A stretch of 64,000 nt of DNA from 73-13 sp035556075 (GTDB taxonomy: Bacteria > Actinomycetota > Actinomycetes > Actinomycetales > Microbacteriaceae): contig DATMFQ010000013.1 in the NCBI GenBank assembly GCA_035556075.1, positions 20,231 to 84,230 on the forward strand, in the 5' to 3' direction. Each line of letters starts with the position of its first letter. The first letter of the stretch is position 1. A program made the position numbers and the translations under genes. Positions 50,593 through 59,938 of the stretch are shown piece after piece. A model generated the notes under the pieces. It saw only the letters and a program-made list of their open reading frames with translations, was not told where the DNA came from and searched no databases.

Positions 50593-52884
50593 GTGGCCGC
50601 AACTGAGACCTCCCCGGCAGCGGACTTCGAGCGCGCGCGTGCTGAGGCCGACGAGCTGGAGGCGCGCCTGGCCGACCTCGACGATGCGTACTACGAACGC
50701 GATACGACACTCGTCCCCGACGCTGACTACGACGCGCTGAAGGCCCGGCTTCGGGAGCTCGGCACCGCATTCCCCGAGCTGATCGGACAGGACTCGGCGC
50801 TGGTGCGGGTCAGCGGGCGGCGCTCGACCCTGTTTGCCCCGGTCGTGCATGCCGAGCGGATGTACTCCCTCGACAACGTGTTCTCCGTCGACGAGTTCCG
50901 CGAGTGGGCGGCTCGCCTCGAGCGCGACGCTGGCCGTGCCCCGGCGCTGCTGTGTGAGCTGAAGATCGACGGCCTCGCGATCTCGCTGCGCTACGCCGCG
51001 GGCGTACTCGTCAGCGCGGCGACCCGCGGCGACGGTGTCACCGGCGAGGACGTCACCGCAAATGTGCTGCGCATCCCCGGCATCCCACGCCGCCTCGCCG
51101 GCAGCGGCCATCCCGAGCTGGTCGAGGTGCGCGGCGAGATCTTCTTCCCCGTGGCCGCCTTCGAGGCCCTCAACGCGGAGCAGGCCGTCGCGGGCGAGCG
51201 CGTCTTCGCGAATCCTCGCAATGCCGCCTCCGGCTCACTCCGACAGAAGGCCGAGGGCAAGTCCGTCACGGAGCTCGACCTCATGGAGCGACGCCTGTCG
51301 CGGCTGCGCATGCTCGTGCACGGCATCGGCGCCTGGCCGCACCCCGCCGCCGACTCACAGTCCGGGATGTATGAGCTGCTGGCGGGGTGGGGACTGCCGA
51401 GGAGCAGGAATGCGCGGGTCGTCGCCGACGCCGATGCTGCGGTCGGCTTCATCGAGCATTTCGGTGCCCACCGGCACGACGTCGAGCACGAGATCGACGG
51501 GGTAGTCGTCAAGGTCGATGACTTCGCGCTGCAGCGGGAGCTTGGTGCGACCTCGCGGGCGCCGCGCTGGGCGATCGCCGTCAAGTATCCGCCCGAGCAG
51601 GTCCACACGCGGCTGCTCGGCATCGAGGTCGGCGTCGGCAGGACCGGTCGCGCGACCCCGTACGCCGTGCTCGAGCCAGTGCGCGTGGCGGGCTCGGTCG
51701 TCGCGCGGGCGACGCTGCACAACCAGGACGTGGTGCGGGTCAAAGGCGTCCTCATCGGTGACACGGTCGTCATCCGGAAAGCCGGGGACGTCATCCCGGA
51801 GATCCTCGGTCCTGTCCTCGAGCTGCGCGACGGGAGCGAGCGCGCATTCGAGATGCCGACGACCTGTCCTGAGTGCGGCTGGCCGCTCGCGCCCGCCAAG
51901 GAGGGCGACATCGACCTCCGGTGCCCGAATGCCCGGTCCTGTCCCGCACAGGTGCGCGGCCGTGTCGAGCACATCGGCTCCCGCGGCGGCCTCGACATCG
52001 AGGGGCTCGGCGAGGTGAGTGCCGCGGCGCTCACGCAACCCGTCATCCCGGCGACGCCGCCGCTGACGACTGAGGCGGGACTCTTCGACCTGCGGCTCGA
52101 GGACCTCTTCCCGATCGAGGTCATCGTCAAGGATGCCGAGACCGGGCTGCCAAAGCCGGGGGACGACGGCAGGCCGCGCCGCGAGACGCCGTTCCGGCGG
52201 CAGCGCAAGGCCCCGAAGCCGGGGCAGCCGCCGACGAAGTCGAGGCCCGACCCGCCGTACGACCCGGACGGGCCCTTCGACGGCGACGCGCAGTCGATCG
52301 TCTCCGCGGCCGCGATCGAGCTCATCGCCGAGCTGCAGCGGGCGAAGGACAAGGAGCTCTGGCGGCAACTCGTCGCCCTCAATATCCGGCACGTGGGCCC
52401 CGTCGCTGCGCGGGCACTCGCGCAGCACTTCGGCTCGCTCGATGCGATCCGTGCGGCCGGTGCGGCGGATCTTGCCGCGGTCGACGGGGTCGGGCCGATC
52501 ATCGCGGATGCCGTCGTCGAGTGGTTCCTCGTCGACTGGCACGTCGAGATCGTCGAGCGGTGGGCGGCAGCGGGAGTGCGCTTCGCGATCCCGTCCCACC
52601 CTGGGCCGGGCGCGGCGACGGCCGCGATCGACGGTCCACTCGCCGGCCTCAGCGTCGTCGTCACCGGCACGGTTGAGGGCTACACGCGCGAGGGCGCCGA
52701 GGAGGCGGTCCTCGCCGCGGGCGGCAAGGCGGTCGGCTCGGTCTCGAAGAAGACCTCGGTCGTCGTCGTCGGCCCCGGCGCCGGCTCGAAGGAGACGAAG
52801 GCGATCGCACTCGGCGTGCCGATCGTGCCGGCGGAGCGCTTTGCGGAGCTGCTCGAGCGGGGGCTTGACGTGCTCGCGGAGTGA
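50593..52884 (+). CDS. ligA: NAD-dependent DNA ligase
   Basis: This 763-residue ligase has adenylated Lys124 (CELKIDGLAISL), TRGDGVTGEDVTAN, an OB fold (GVGRTGRATPYAVLEPV), the zinc finger (TTCPECGWPL...CPNARSCPAQ), HhH repeats and a C-terminal BRCT domain (GLSVVVTGTVEGYTREGAEE). Between the zinc finger and HhH there is an extra segment of about 80 residues (about 480-560, Pro/Arg/Lys-rich), which accounts for its length above the usual 670. Confidence 0.96.
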   Translation: MAATETSPAADFERARAEADELEARLADLDDAYYERDTTLVPDADYDALKARLRELGTAFPELIGQDSALVRVSGRRSTLFAPVVHAERMYSLDNVFSVDEFREWAARLERDAGRAPALLCELKIDGLAISLRYAAGVLVSAATRGDGVTGEDVTANVLRIPGIPRRLAGSGHPELVEVRGEIFFPVAAFEALNAEQAVAGERVFANPRNAASGSLRQKAEGKSVTELDLMERRLSRLRMLVHGIGAWPHPAADSQSGMYELLAGWGLPRSRNARVVADADAAVGFIEHFGAHRHDVEHEIDGVVVKVDDFALQRELGATSRAPRWAIAVKYPPEQVHTRLLGIEVGVGRTGRATPYAVLEPVRVAGSVVARATLHNQDVVRVKGVLIGDTVVIRKAGDVIPEILGPVLELRDGSERAFEMPTTCPECGWPLAPAKEGDIDLRCPNARSCPAQVRGRVEHIGSRGGLDIEGLGEVSAAALTQPVIPATPPLTTEAGLFDLRLEDLFPIEVIVKDAETGLPKPGDDGRPRRETPFRRQRKAPKPGQPPTKSRPDPPYDPDGPFDGDAQSIVSAAAIELIAELQRAKDKELWRQLVALNIRHVGPVAARALAQHFGSLDAIRAAGAADLAAVDGVGPIIADAVVEWFLVDWHVEIVERWAAAGVRFAIPSHPGPGAATAAIDGPLAGLSVVVTGTVEGYTREGAEEAVLAAGGKAVGSVSKKTSVVVVGPGAGSKETKAIALGVPIVPAERFAELLERGLDVLAE

Positions 52885-52940
52885 GGGGGCTTGGAGCGCG
52901 AGACCCGAAGTGGGCCGCCCGCGGTGAGCCCCATGAAAAC

Positions 52941-52959
52941 TTAGGTGAACCTAACTTTT
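52941..52959 (+). promoter_or_regulatory. DtxR/IdeR iron box
   Basis: TTAGGTGAACCTAAC (52941-52955) is a strong DtxR-type palindrome extending to about 19 bases. It lies 29 bases before the ATG at 52988, over the promoter. A -10 (TAGCAT, 52975-52980) follows at proper distance. Confidence 0.82.
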
Positions 52960-52987
52960 TCTCAGGTCTCACCGCTAGCATGGCGCC

Positions 52988-53752
52988 ATGACAAGCAATC
53001 CCCGGTTCACCCTGGAACGCGCCCCCCTCGAGCACCGGCCGCGCGCGGCGAGCGTCGCGGCGATCGAGGACGTGACCCCGAGCTACCGGCGGATCACCCT
53101 CACCGGCGACTTCGCCGGCTTCGACTCGCTCGGCGCCGACGACCACCTGCGGATCTTCTTCCTGCCTGATGGCACCGTCCTCCCCGATGACCCCGAGTCG
53201 CGTGGTGCCCAGATGCGGGAGCATCCCTCTCGCGAATTCACCCCGGTCGCCTGGGATGCGCAGTCGCTGACGCTCGACTTCGTCCTGCACGGCGGGGGCG
53301 TCGCCGGCACCTGGGCCGCGAACGCCGTCGTCGGCTCCGTCGCGGGCATCGGCGGCCCGCGCGGCTCGCTCGTGCTGGGCGGCGCCCCTGCGTGGTGGCT
53401 GCTCGCGGGCGACCGCACGGCACTGCCGGCGATTCGACGCCACCTCGCCCGCGTGGAGCCCGGCACGCCCGTCGACGTGGTGCTCGTCGCGGAGGACCCC
53501 GCGGACGAGCAGGAGCTGGAGACCCCGGGGGACCTCAGCGTGACCTGGGTGCGCTCGCAGGCGGAGCTCGCGGCGGCCCTCGAGCGTGTCCCGGAGCGCG
53601 AGGGTGACGGGTTCGCATTCATCGCCGCGGAGCAGTCGATCGTCAAGCCGGGCCGGGCGCTGCTGACCGCCCGCGGCGTCGACCTCGCCCGCGCGGTGGT
53701 CAAGGGGTACTGGAAGCGCGGCACGTCCGAGTACCACGAGCCTCGGCGGTAA
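52988..53752 (+). CDS. Siderophore-interacting protein (ferric-siderophore reductase)
   Basis: This 254-residue protein carries the FAD-binding 9 domain (TPSYRRITLTGDFAGF, HPSREFTPVAWD with the flavin motif, HGGGVAGTWAA) and the SIP C-terminal domain (WWLLAGDRTALPAIRRHL, FAFIAAEQSIVKPGR). It reduces iron from imported siderophores. No transporter genes adjoin it. Confidence 0.93.
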   Translation: MTSNPRFTLERAPLEHRPRAASVAAIEDVTPSYRRITLTGDFAGFDSLGADDHLRIFFLPDGTVLPDDPESRGAQMREHPSREFTPVAWDAQSLTLDFVLHGGGVAGTWAANAVVGSVAGIGGPRGSLVLGGAPAWWLLAGDRTALPAIRRHLARVEPGTPVDVVLVAEDPADEQELETPGDLSVTWVRSQAELAAALERVPEREGDGFAFIAAEQSIVKPGRALLTARGVDLARAVVKGYWKRGTSEYHEPRR

Positions 53753-53839
53753 CGCGCCCCGGGCGGGGATGACGGCCCCAGGAGGGCCCTGCAGCCGAGC
53801 CGACCCAACCGCCCGACACGCCTGAATTAGGATCGACAG

Positions 53840-54139
53840 GTGTCGGAAATCACCACGGAGACCGTGCAACACCTCGCGGGCCTCGCGCGCATCGCGCTTG
53901 ACGCCACTGAGATCGAGACCCTGACCGGCCAGCTCAGCGCCATCGTCGACAGCGTCGCGAAGGTGCGGGAGGTCGCGACCCCCGACGTGCCGCCGACGAG
54001 CCACCCCGTCCCGCTCGCCAATGTGCAGCGCCCCGACACGCCCGGCCAGACGCTCAGCACGGAGGAGGCGCTCGCCGGCGCCCCCGAGCACGATGGCAGC
54101 CGCTTCATCGTGAGCGCGATCCTCGGCGAGGAGCAGTGA
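53840..54139 (+). CDS. gatC: Aspartyl/glutamyl-tRNA amidotransferase subunit C
   Basis: The 99 residues are standard for GatC: VQHLAGLARIALDATEIETL, then FIVSAILGEEQ. GTG start. The stop overlaps the gatA start by four bases. Confidence 0.93.
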   Translation: MSEITTETVQHLAGLARIALDATEIETLTGQLSAIVDSVAKVREVATPDVPPTSHPVPLANVQRPDTPGQTLSTEEALAGAPEHDGSRFIVSAILGEEQ

Positions 54140-55644
54140 CCGTGACGGACCTGACCAGGCTCACCGCCGCCGAGCTCGCCGGACTCCTCGCCTCGGGCGA
54201 GGTCTCCGCCGTCGAAGCGACGAACGCGCATCTCGATCGCATTGCCGCGGTCGACGGCGACGTCCACGCATTCCTCCATGTCGCGACGAATGCGCGGGAG
54301 ACCGCCGCCGCCATCGACGCATCGCGCGCAGCGGGCGCGCCGCTCGGGGAGTTGGCCGGTGTCCCGGTCGCCATCAAGGACGTGCTGTGCACCGTGGACA
54401 TGCCGTCAACGGCGGGCTCGCGAATCCTCGAGGGCTGGGTGCCGCCGTATGACGCGACGACCGTCACGAGGCTCCGCGCCGCGGGCCTGGTGCCACTTGG
54501 CAAGACCAACATGGACGAATTCGCGATGGGGTCCTCGACCGAGCACTCCGCGTACGGTCCGACGCGCAACCCCTGGGACCTCGACCGGATCCCGGGCGGC
54601 TCGGGCGGTGGCTCCGCGGCGGCGGTCGCCGCCTTCGAGGCGCCGCTGGCCCTCGGCTCCGACACGGGCGGCTCGATCCGGCAGCCCGGTGCCGTCACCG
54701 GCACGGTCGGCGTGAAGCCGACTTATGGCGGGGTCTCCCGCTACGGTGCGATCGCGCTCGCGAGCTCCCTCGACCAGGTCGGTCCGGTGAGCCGGACCGT
54801 GCTGGATGCCGCGCTGCTCCACGACGTCATCGGCGGTCACGACCCGCGCGACTCGACCTCGCTGACGGACGACTGGCCGTCGTTTGCCGCGGCGGCGCGG
54901 GCCGGGGCGGTCGCGGACTCCCTGCGCGGGGTCCGTGTCGGTGTCGTCCGCGAGCTCGACAGCCCGGGCTTCCAGCCGGGCGTGCTGGCGCGATTCCACG
55001 AGGCGCTCGAGCTGCTCGCGGCGGCCGGCGCGGAGATCGTCGAAGTCTCCGCACCACACTTCGAGTACTCGATCGCGGCCTACTACCTCATCCATCCCGC
55101 GGAGGCGTCCTCGAACCTCGCGAAGTTCGACTCGGTCCGCTTTGGCCTCCGAGTCACGCCCGAGGGCGGCGGGACGGTCGAGCAGGTCATGGCGGCCACG
55201 CGCGCGGCGGGCTTCGGGCCGGAGGTGAAGCGCCGTGTCATCCTGGGCACCTACGCGCTTTCGGCCGGCTACTACGACGCCTATTACGGCTCGGCGCAGA
55301 AGGTCCGCACACTTATCCAGCGCGATTTCGCGACCGCGTTCGAGCAGGCTGACGTCCTCGTCTCGCCGGCCGCGCCGACGACGGCCTTCCGGATCGGCGA
55401 GAAGATCGATGACCCGCTCGCGATGTACCTCAACGACGTGACGACGATTCCCGCGAACCTGGCCGGTATCCCGGCGATGAGCCTGCCGATGGGACTGGCT
55501 GCGGAGGATGGGCTGCCGACGGGCTTCCAGCTCATGGCGCCGGTCCGCGGCGACGAGCGGCTGTACCGGATCGGCGCGACGCTCGAGCGGCTCCTCACCG
55601 AGCGGCACGGTGCGATCCTCGACCGCGCCCCGGCACTCGGCTGA
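54136..55644 (+). CDS. gatA: Aspartyl/glutamyl-tRNA amidotransferase subunit A
   Basis: This 502-residue amidase has the triad Lys81 (GVPVAIKDVL), Ser156 (PGGSGGGSAAAVAA) and Ser180 (GSDTGGSIRQPG), with GPTRNPWDLDR and MLGTY-like GTYALSAGYYDAYY typical of GatA. It supplies ammonia for transamidation of mischarged tRNA. GTG start. Confidence 0.96.
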   Translation: MTVTDLTRLTAAELAGLLASGEVSAVEATNAHLDRIAAVDGDVHAFLHVATNARETAAAIDASRAAGAPLGELAGVPVAIKDVLCTVDMPSTAGSRILEGWVPPYDATTVTRLRAAGLVPLGKTNMDEFAMGSSTEHSAYGPTRNPWDLDRIPGGSGGGSAAAVAAFEAPLALGSDTGGSIRQPGAVTGTVGVKPTYGGVSRYGAIALASSLDQVGPVSRTVLDAALLHDVIGGHDPRDSTSLTDDWPSFAAAARAGAVADSLRGVRVGVVRELDSPGFQPGVLARFHEALELLAAAGAEIVEVSAPHFEYSIAAYYLIHPAEASSNLAKFDSVRFGLRVTPEGGGTVEQVMAATRAAGFGPEVKRRVILGTYALSAGYYDAYYGSAQKVRTLIQRDFATAFEQADVLVSPAAPTTAFRIGEKIDDPLAMYLNDVTTIPANLAGIPAMSLPMGLAAEDGLPTGFQLMAPVRGDERLYRIGATLERLLTERHGAILDRAPALG

Positions 55645-55670
55645 GCCTGGCTGGCACGTAGGGTCGAGGC

Positions 55671-56084
55671 ATGTCCGAGCGACCCCTGCTCGTCTTTGAC
55701 GGCGACTGCCGCTTCTGCACGACCGCGAAGGACTGGATCGCCGTGCGCGCGGACATCGAGGCGGTGCCCTACCAGTGGGCCGATCTCGCCGCGCTCGGAC
55801 TGACGGAGGCCGAGGGCGCGCGGCGGATCCACGTCATCGGTGACACGGTGCCGGGCGGCAGGCGCTCGGGTGGTTATGCGGCGGCGTGGCTGCTGCGGAG
55901 CGCGCGCGGTCGCGGTTGGCGCCTGCTCGGCACCGTCCTCGGGGCGCCGGTGCTGCGGTGGGGCACGGACCTGGGCTATCGCGTCGTCGCGGCGAATCGC
56001 CACCGACTGCCCGGCGGGAGCCCCGCCTGCGCGCTGCCCCACCCAAGCTCTCCTTCCAGCCCAAGCACTCCTCCAAGCCGCTGA
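55671..56084 (+). CDS. DCC-family thiol-disulfide oxidoreductase (DUF393)
   Basis: This 137-residue protein starts LLVFDGDCRFCTTAKDWI. The DxxCxxC motif and the later GGYAAAWLLRS and RVVAANRHRLPGG match YuxK/DUF393. The last residues are low-complexity Ser/Pro and nearly abut the convergent gene. Substrate unknown. Confidence 0.85.
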   Translation: MSERPLLVFDGDCRFCTTAKDWIAVRADIEAVPYQWADLAALGLTEAEGARRIHVIGDTVPGGRRSGGYAAAWLLRSARGRGWRLLGTVLGAPVLRWGTDLGYRVVAANRHRLPGGSPACALPHPSSPSSPSTPPSR

Positions 56085-56091
56085 CGTTGCC

Positions 56092-56871
56092 TCAGGCGTG
56101 GCCGGTGGCGAGCACCGCCTCGACGGGGAAGTCGAGCAGGCCATCGACGGTGAGCGCCGCGGTGCGTCGCGCATACTCGGCACGAATGCGCGCTCGCCCA
56201 TCCGCATCGGCACCGCCGTACGCCTGGCCGATCGTGGCCAGGCCGGCTTCGACGCCGAGCCACAGTTCTGCCGGCGCAATCTGGAACGTCCAGGCAAGGC
56301 GCTCGGCCCGCACCGCGCGCCAGCCCGCATTGGTGAGCAGGTTCGCGAGACCCGCCTCGGTCCGCTCGAATGGCTCCCCGGCGGGGAGCGCGAACCGCTC
56401 GGGCCGCGTCGCGGTGACGGCCATGATCTCGCTCCACAGCGCATTCATCGCGGTGCGTTGCCATGGCCACACCGTCGCCGCGATCGGCGCGCCCGGGCGC
56501 GCGATGCGGCGCAGCTCACGCGCGACCTGCTCCGGGTGGTCGACATGGTTGAGGGCGAATGCGGCGCCGATGGCGTCGAATGCCTCGTCCGGCTCGGGAA
56601 CCGCCGCGAGCGACGCGGTCCGGGCCACCACCCGCGGGACTCGGGCCACAAGGTGCGCCGTCATGCCCGGGTCGAGGTCGATTGCGTCAACCCGCCAACC
56701 GCGCTCGAGTGCCGCTGCCGCGAGCACACCGGTGCCAGCGCCTGCGTCAAGGAGGCGCCGCCTGCCGTTCGGGGCCCCGATCGCATCGAGGATCGGCGCC
56801 ACCGCCCCAGCGCACAACTGCGCGAAGGAGCGATGGTAGGCCTCGGCGGTCCCGGCCCAGTCGGCGGTCAT
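56092..56871 (-). CDS. Class I SAM-dependent methyltransferase
   Basis: This 259-residue protein has motif I RLLDAGAGTGVLAAAAL, acidic loop DAIDLDPGM and AIGAAFALNHVDHPEQ. The architecture is Methyltransf_11 followed by a C-terminal substrate domain. The substrate cannot be inferred. Confidence 0.85.
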   Translation of the reverse strand: MTADWAGTAEAYHRSFAQLCAGAVAPILDAIGAPNGRRRLLDAGAGTGVLAAAALERGWRVDAIDLDPGMTAHLVARVPRVVARTASLAAVPEPDEAFDAIGAAFALNHVDHPEQVARELRRIARPGAPIAATVWPWQRTAMNALWSEIMAVTATRPERFALPAGEPFERTEAGLANLLTNAGWRAVRAERLAWTFQIAPAELWLGVEAGLATIGQAYGGADADGRARIRAEYARRTAALTVDGLLDFPVEAVLATGHA

Positions 56872-57025
56872 CCCGTCAGGATCTCATGCGGTCAGCGCCG
56901 CTCGCGGTCAGCGTCCGACGACGTCGGGATCCGGTCGATGGGGGGACTCCGTGCGCTAACGGCGCATATAAGCACAGGCGCTGCAGCATCTCGTCTGGCA
57001 AGCGATGTGGCGTTAGGCATGATGC

Positions 57026-57331
57026 ATGCCGCCACGATCCGCCGCCCATGCTGAGCTGGGTCGTCGGATCGGCGCAGCACGGCTCCGGCTCGACGTCACC
57101 CAGCAGGAGGCGGCGGGGGTCGCAGGCCTCAACGTGGCGAACTTTGCGAAAATCGAGCGCGGCATCGGCAATCCGAGCTTCGACACGCTCGTGCGCATCG
57201 CGACGGCACTCGACATCGACCCCGGTTCGCTGCTCGCCGGCATGCATGCGGACGCACTGCCACCGGGGCCAGCGACGTACTCGGTGCGGGAGTTCCGGGA
57301 CGAGAAGGCGCGTCGCACCGGCCGCGGGTGA
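57026..57331 (+). CDS. XRE-family regulator, 101 aa
   Basis: The helix-turn-helix spans about 10-70: GRRIGAARLRLDVTQQEAAG, NFAKIERGIGNPSFDTLV. A short C-terminal tail ends in RDEKARRTGRG. It sits between gatA and gatB with the methyltransferase and a small beta-rich gene. No partner is clear. Confidence 0.8.
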   Translation: MPPRSAAHAELGRRIGAARLRLDVTQQEAAGVAGLNVANFAKIERGIGNPSFDTLVRIATALDIDPGSLLAGMHADALPPGPATYSVREFRDEKARRTGRG

Positions 57332-57395
57332 GCGTGGCAGCCGCCCCGTCGCCGCAGCGCGCATCCGCCGCCCGGCAACTCGGTCCCGACCACGG

Positions 57396-57662
57396 TCACA
57401 GCGCAATCCCCCACAGGTACTCCTCCCCGTTGGCCCGTCGCCACCGCACGATGACGCGCGAGTCCCGCTCGAGCTCATCCCCGTGCACGGTGACCTCGAA
57501 CACCTCGCCTGGGCTCAGACGCGGAGTGATCGGCGCGTGTGCGACCCCGCGCCCCGCCATCTCGACGCGCACCCAGTGCAGGGTCTCCGCACTTGAGTTC
57601 CGCACCCGTAAGCGCGGCACGTGACGGCGATCGACGGTGAAAGGGACTGGGTAGGCCGACAT
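57396..57662 (-). CDS. Small hypothetical protein, 88 aa
   Basis: This is a beta-rich protein (LRVRNSSAETLHWVRVEMAG, FEVTVHGDELERDSRVIVRW) whose pattern resembles small Ig-like or C2-like folds. ATG 57662 was chosen; the frame extends upstream without a good ribosome-binding site. It is convergent with the XRE gene. No family known. Confidence 0.6.
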   Translation of the reverse strand: MSAYPVPFTVDRRHVPRLRVRNSSAETLHWVRVEMAGRGVAHAPITPRLSPGEVFEVTVHGDELERDSRVIVRWRRANGEEYLWGIAL

Positions 57663-57820
57663 ACCGTGACGGTAGGTGTGGCCACCGACGATCGCACCGC
57701 GGTCGCACGCTGACCTGTGGATAGTGCCCCGCGCATTCCTCTTGTGGAGGAATGCCCCGCCAGCCCAGCCACCCCCGCCCCGTGGAGCAGCACTCCCGCG
57801 CACGAACCTAGAATCGAGGT

Positions 57821-59335
57821 ATGGCGCGCGCGGACCTCCTCGATTTCGACGAAGCGATCTCCAAGTACGACATCGCCCTCGGGTTCGAGGTCCACGTCGA
57901 GCTCGCGACCCGGACGAAGATGTTCTCCGACGCGCCGAACCCGGCGAACAGCGAGTTCCACGGCGCCGCGCCGAACACCCTCATCACGCCGGTGTGCCTC
58001 GGCCTGCCCGGCTCGCTGCCCGTGGTCAACGCGCAGGCCATCGAGCACGCGATCTCCCTCGGCCTCGCCCTCGGCTGCTCGATCGCGCCGTCGAGCCGCT
58101 TCGCGCGCAAGAACTACTTCTACCCGGATCTTGCGAAGAACTACCAGATCTCGCAGTACGACGAGCCGATCGCCTTCGACGGCGAGGTCGAGCTCGAGCT
58201 CGAGGACGGCCGCACCCTGACCGTCCGCATCGAGCGCGCACACGTCGAGGAGGACGCGGGCAAGCTCACGCACGTCGGTGGCGCGACCGGCCGCATTCAG
58301 GGCGCCGAGTACTCGCTCGTCGACTACAACCGCGCCGGCGTCCCGCTCGTCGAGATCGTCACCCGGGTGATCCTCGGCACGGGGGCGGACGCCCCCGAGG
58401 TCGGCCGTGCCTATGTCGGCACGATCCGCGACATCGCCCTTGCCCTCGGCGTCTCCGAGGCGCGCATGGAGCGCGGCAACCTCCGCTGCGACGCGAACGT
58501 CTCCCTCTCCCCGAAGGGCTCCGGCGTGCTCGGCACCCGCACCGAGACGAAGAACGTCAACTCGATGCGCTCCGTCGAGCGCGCCATCCGCTACGAGATC
58601 CAGCGCCAGGCCGCGATCCTCGAGGCCGGTGGCACGATCACCCAGGAGACCCGGCACTGGCACGAGGACACCGGCACGACCTCCCCCGGGCGGCCGAAGT
58701 CGGACGCCGACGACTACCGCTACTTCCCGGAGCCCGACCTCCTCCCGGTCGAGCCGTCCACCGAGCTCATCGAGTCGCTCCGTGCCGCCCTGCCCGAGCC
58801 GCCGGCCGCCCGACGTCGGCGCCTCAAGGCCAGCTGGGGGTTCACCGACCTCGAGTTCCGCGATGTCATGAATGCGGGACTCACGACCGAGGTCGAGCGC
58901 ACGATCGCGGCGGGTGCAGCGCCGCAGCAGGCCCGGAAGTGGTGGACTGGCGAGATCAGCCGGCTCGCGAACGCCTCCGGTCGGGAGGCCACCGAGCTCG
59001 TCACGCCCGAGGCGGTCGCCGAGCTGGTGGCGCTCATCGACTCGGGCGCGATCAACGACCGACTCGCGCGGGAGGCGCTCGAGGGCGTCATCGCGGGGGA
59101 GGGCTCCCCGGCGGAGGTCGTCGCCTCGCGCGGTCTCGCGGTCGTCTCCGACGACTCGGCGCTCATCGCCGCGATTGACGCCGCGCTCGCGGCACAGCCG
59201 GACGTGCTCGAGAAGATCCGCGACGGCAAGGTCCAGGCCGCCGGCGCCATCATCGGCGCCGTCATGAAGGCGATGCAGGGCAAGGCCGACGCCGCCCGCG
59301 TCCGCGAGCTCGTGCTCGAGCGCGCCGCAGACTGA
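57821..59335 (+). CDS. gatB: Aspartyl/glutamyl-tRNA amidotransferase subunit B
   Basis: This 504-residue subunit recognises tRNA: IALGFEVHVELATRTKMFS, CLGLPGSLPVVN, RKNYFYPDLAKNYQISQYDE, TRTETKNVNSMRSVERAI, and a YqeY-like C-terminal domain. It is separated from gatCA by about 2.2 kb containing four unrelated genes. Confidence 0.96.
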   Translation: MARADLLDFDEAISKYDIALGFEVHVELATRTKMFSDAPNPANSEFHGAAPNTLITPVCLGLPGSLPVVNAQAIEHAISLGLALGCSIAPSSRFARKNYFYPDLAKNYQISQYDEPIAFDGEVELELEDGRTLTVRIERAHVEEDAGKLTHVGGATGRIQGAEYSLVDYNRAGVPLVEIVTRVILGTGADAPEVGRAYVGTIRDIALALGVSEARMERGNLRCDANVSLSPKGSGVLGTRTETKNVNSMRSVERAIRYEIQRQAAILEAGGTITQETRHWHEDTGTTSPGRPKSDADDYRYFPEPDLLPVEPSTELIESLRAALPEPPAARRRRLKASWGFTDLEFRDVMNAGLTTEVERTIAAGAAPQQARKWWTGEISRLANASGREATELVTPEAVAELVALIDSGAINDRLAREALEGVIAGEGSPAEVVASRGLAVVSDDSALIAAIDAALAAQPDVLEKIRDGKVQAAGAIIGAVMKAMQGKADAARVRELVLERAAD

Positions 59336-59409
59336 CGCGGCGGATCCTGCGGATCAGGCGACCCCGATCAGGCCGAGCCAGACCGACGCCCGCCCGACGC
59401 CCGCCCGAC

Positions 59410-59853
59410 TCAGGCCGCTCGCGTCCGCGCCCAGATGAGCCGCGAGCCCTGATACGCCCGGGGCGCGAGGAGCCGCAGTCGACCGCCCGCGCGGCGGAAC
59501 GGGCGCAGCACGGTGAGGGCATCACCGTCCCGATGCTCGACCCACACCTCGATCGCGTCGACGCGATCCGCGGTGAGCCGCGACCCGGTCACGAGCGCGA
59601 CGGCCCTCGCCTGCGGGGCGTGCTGGGCGAGCAGGTGGATGGCGGCGCTCGTCAGGGCTTCGGGTGTGCGCCGGGCGATCGAGCTGGCGTCGAGATCGAG
59701 CACCGTGATCTTGCCGGCGAAGTCGATGACGAGCGGGATCGGCCGGAGCCAGCGCGCCACGACGAGGGCACGCTCGGCCACGCCGAGCCCGGCGTTCGCC
59801 AAGGCTTCGACGTCCCCCCTCGACGCCTCGCCGAGGCTCGTTCCCCACCGCAT
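59410..59853 (-). CDS. Hypothetical protein, 147 aa
   Basis: This protein has a strand-rich centre (PLVIDFAGKITVLDLDASS, RAVALVTGSRLTADRVDAI) and a basic C-terminus. ATG 59853 follows the gene boundary with no signal peptide. It resembles small actinobacterial proteins without assigned function. Confidence 0.6.
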   Translation of the reverse strand: MRWGTSLGEASRGDVEALANAGLGVAERALVVARWLRPIPLVIDFAGKITVLDLDASSIARRTPEALTSAAIHLLAQHAPQARAVALVTGSRLTADRVDAIEVWVEHRDGDALTVLRPFRRAGGRLRLLAPRAYQGSRLIWARTRAA

Positions 59854-59938
59854 GCGCTCCAACCTACTCGCGTTCGTGCCGCCGACCTCGCTGGCTGGCG
59901 GCGACAGGCCCAGCATCACCCGCGGGAGCCGCCCGGCA

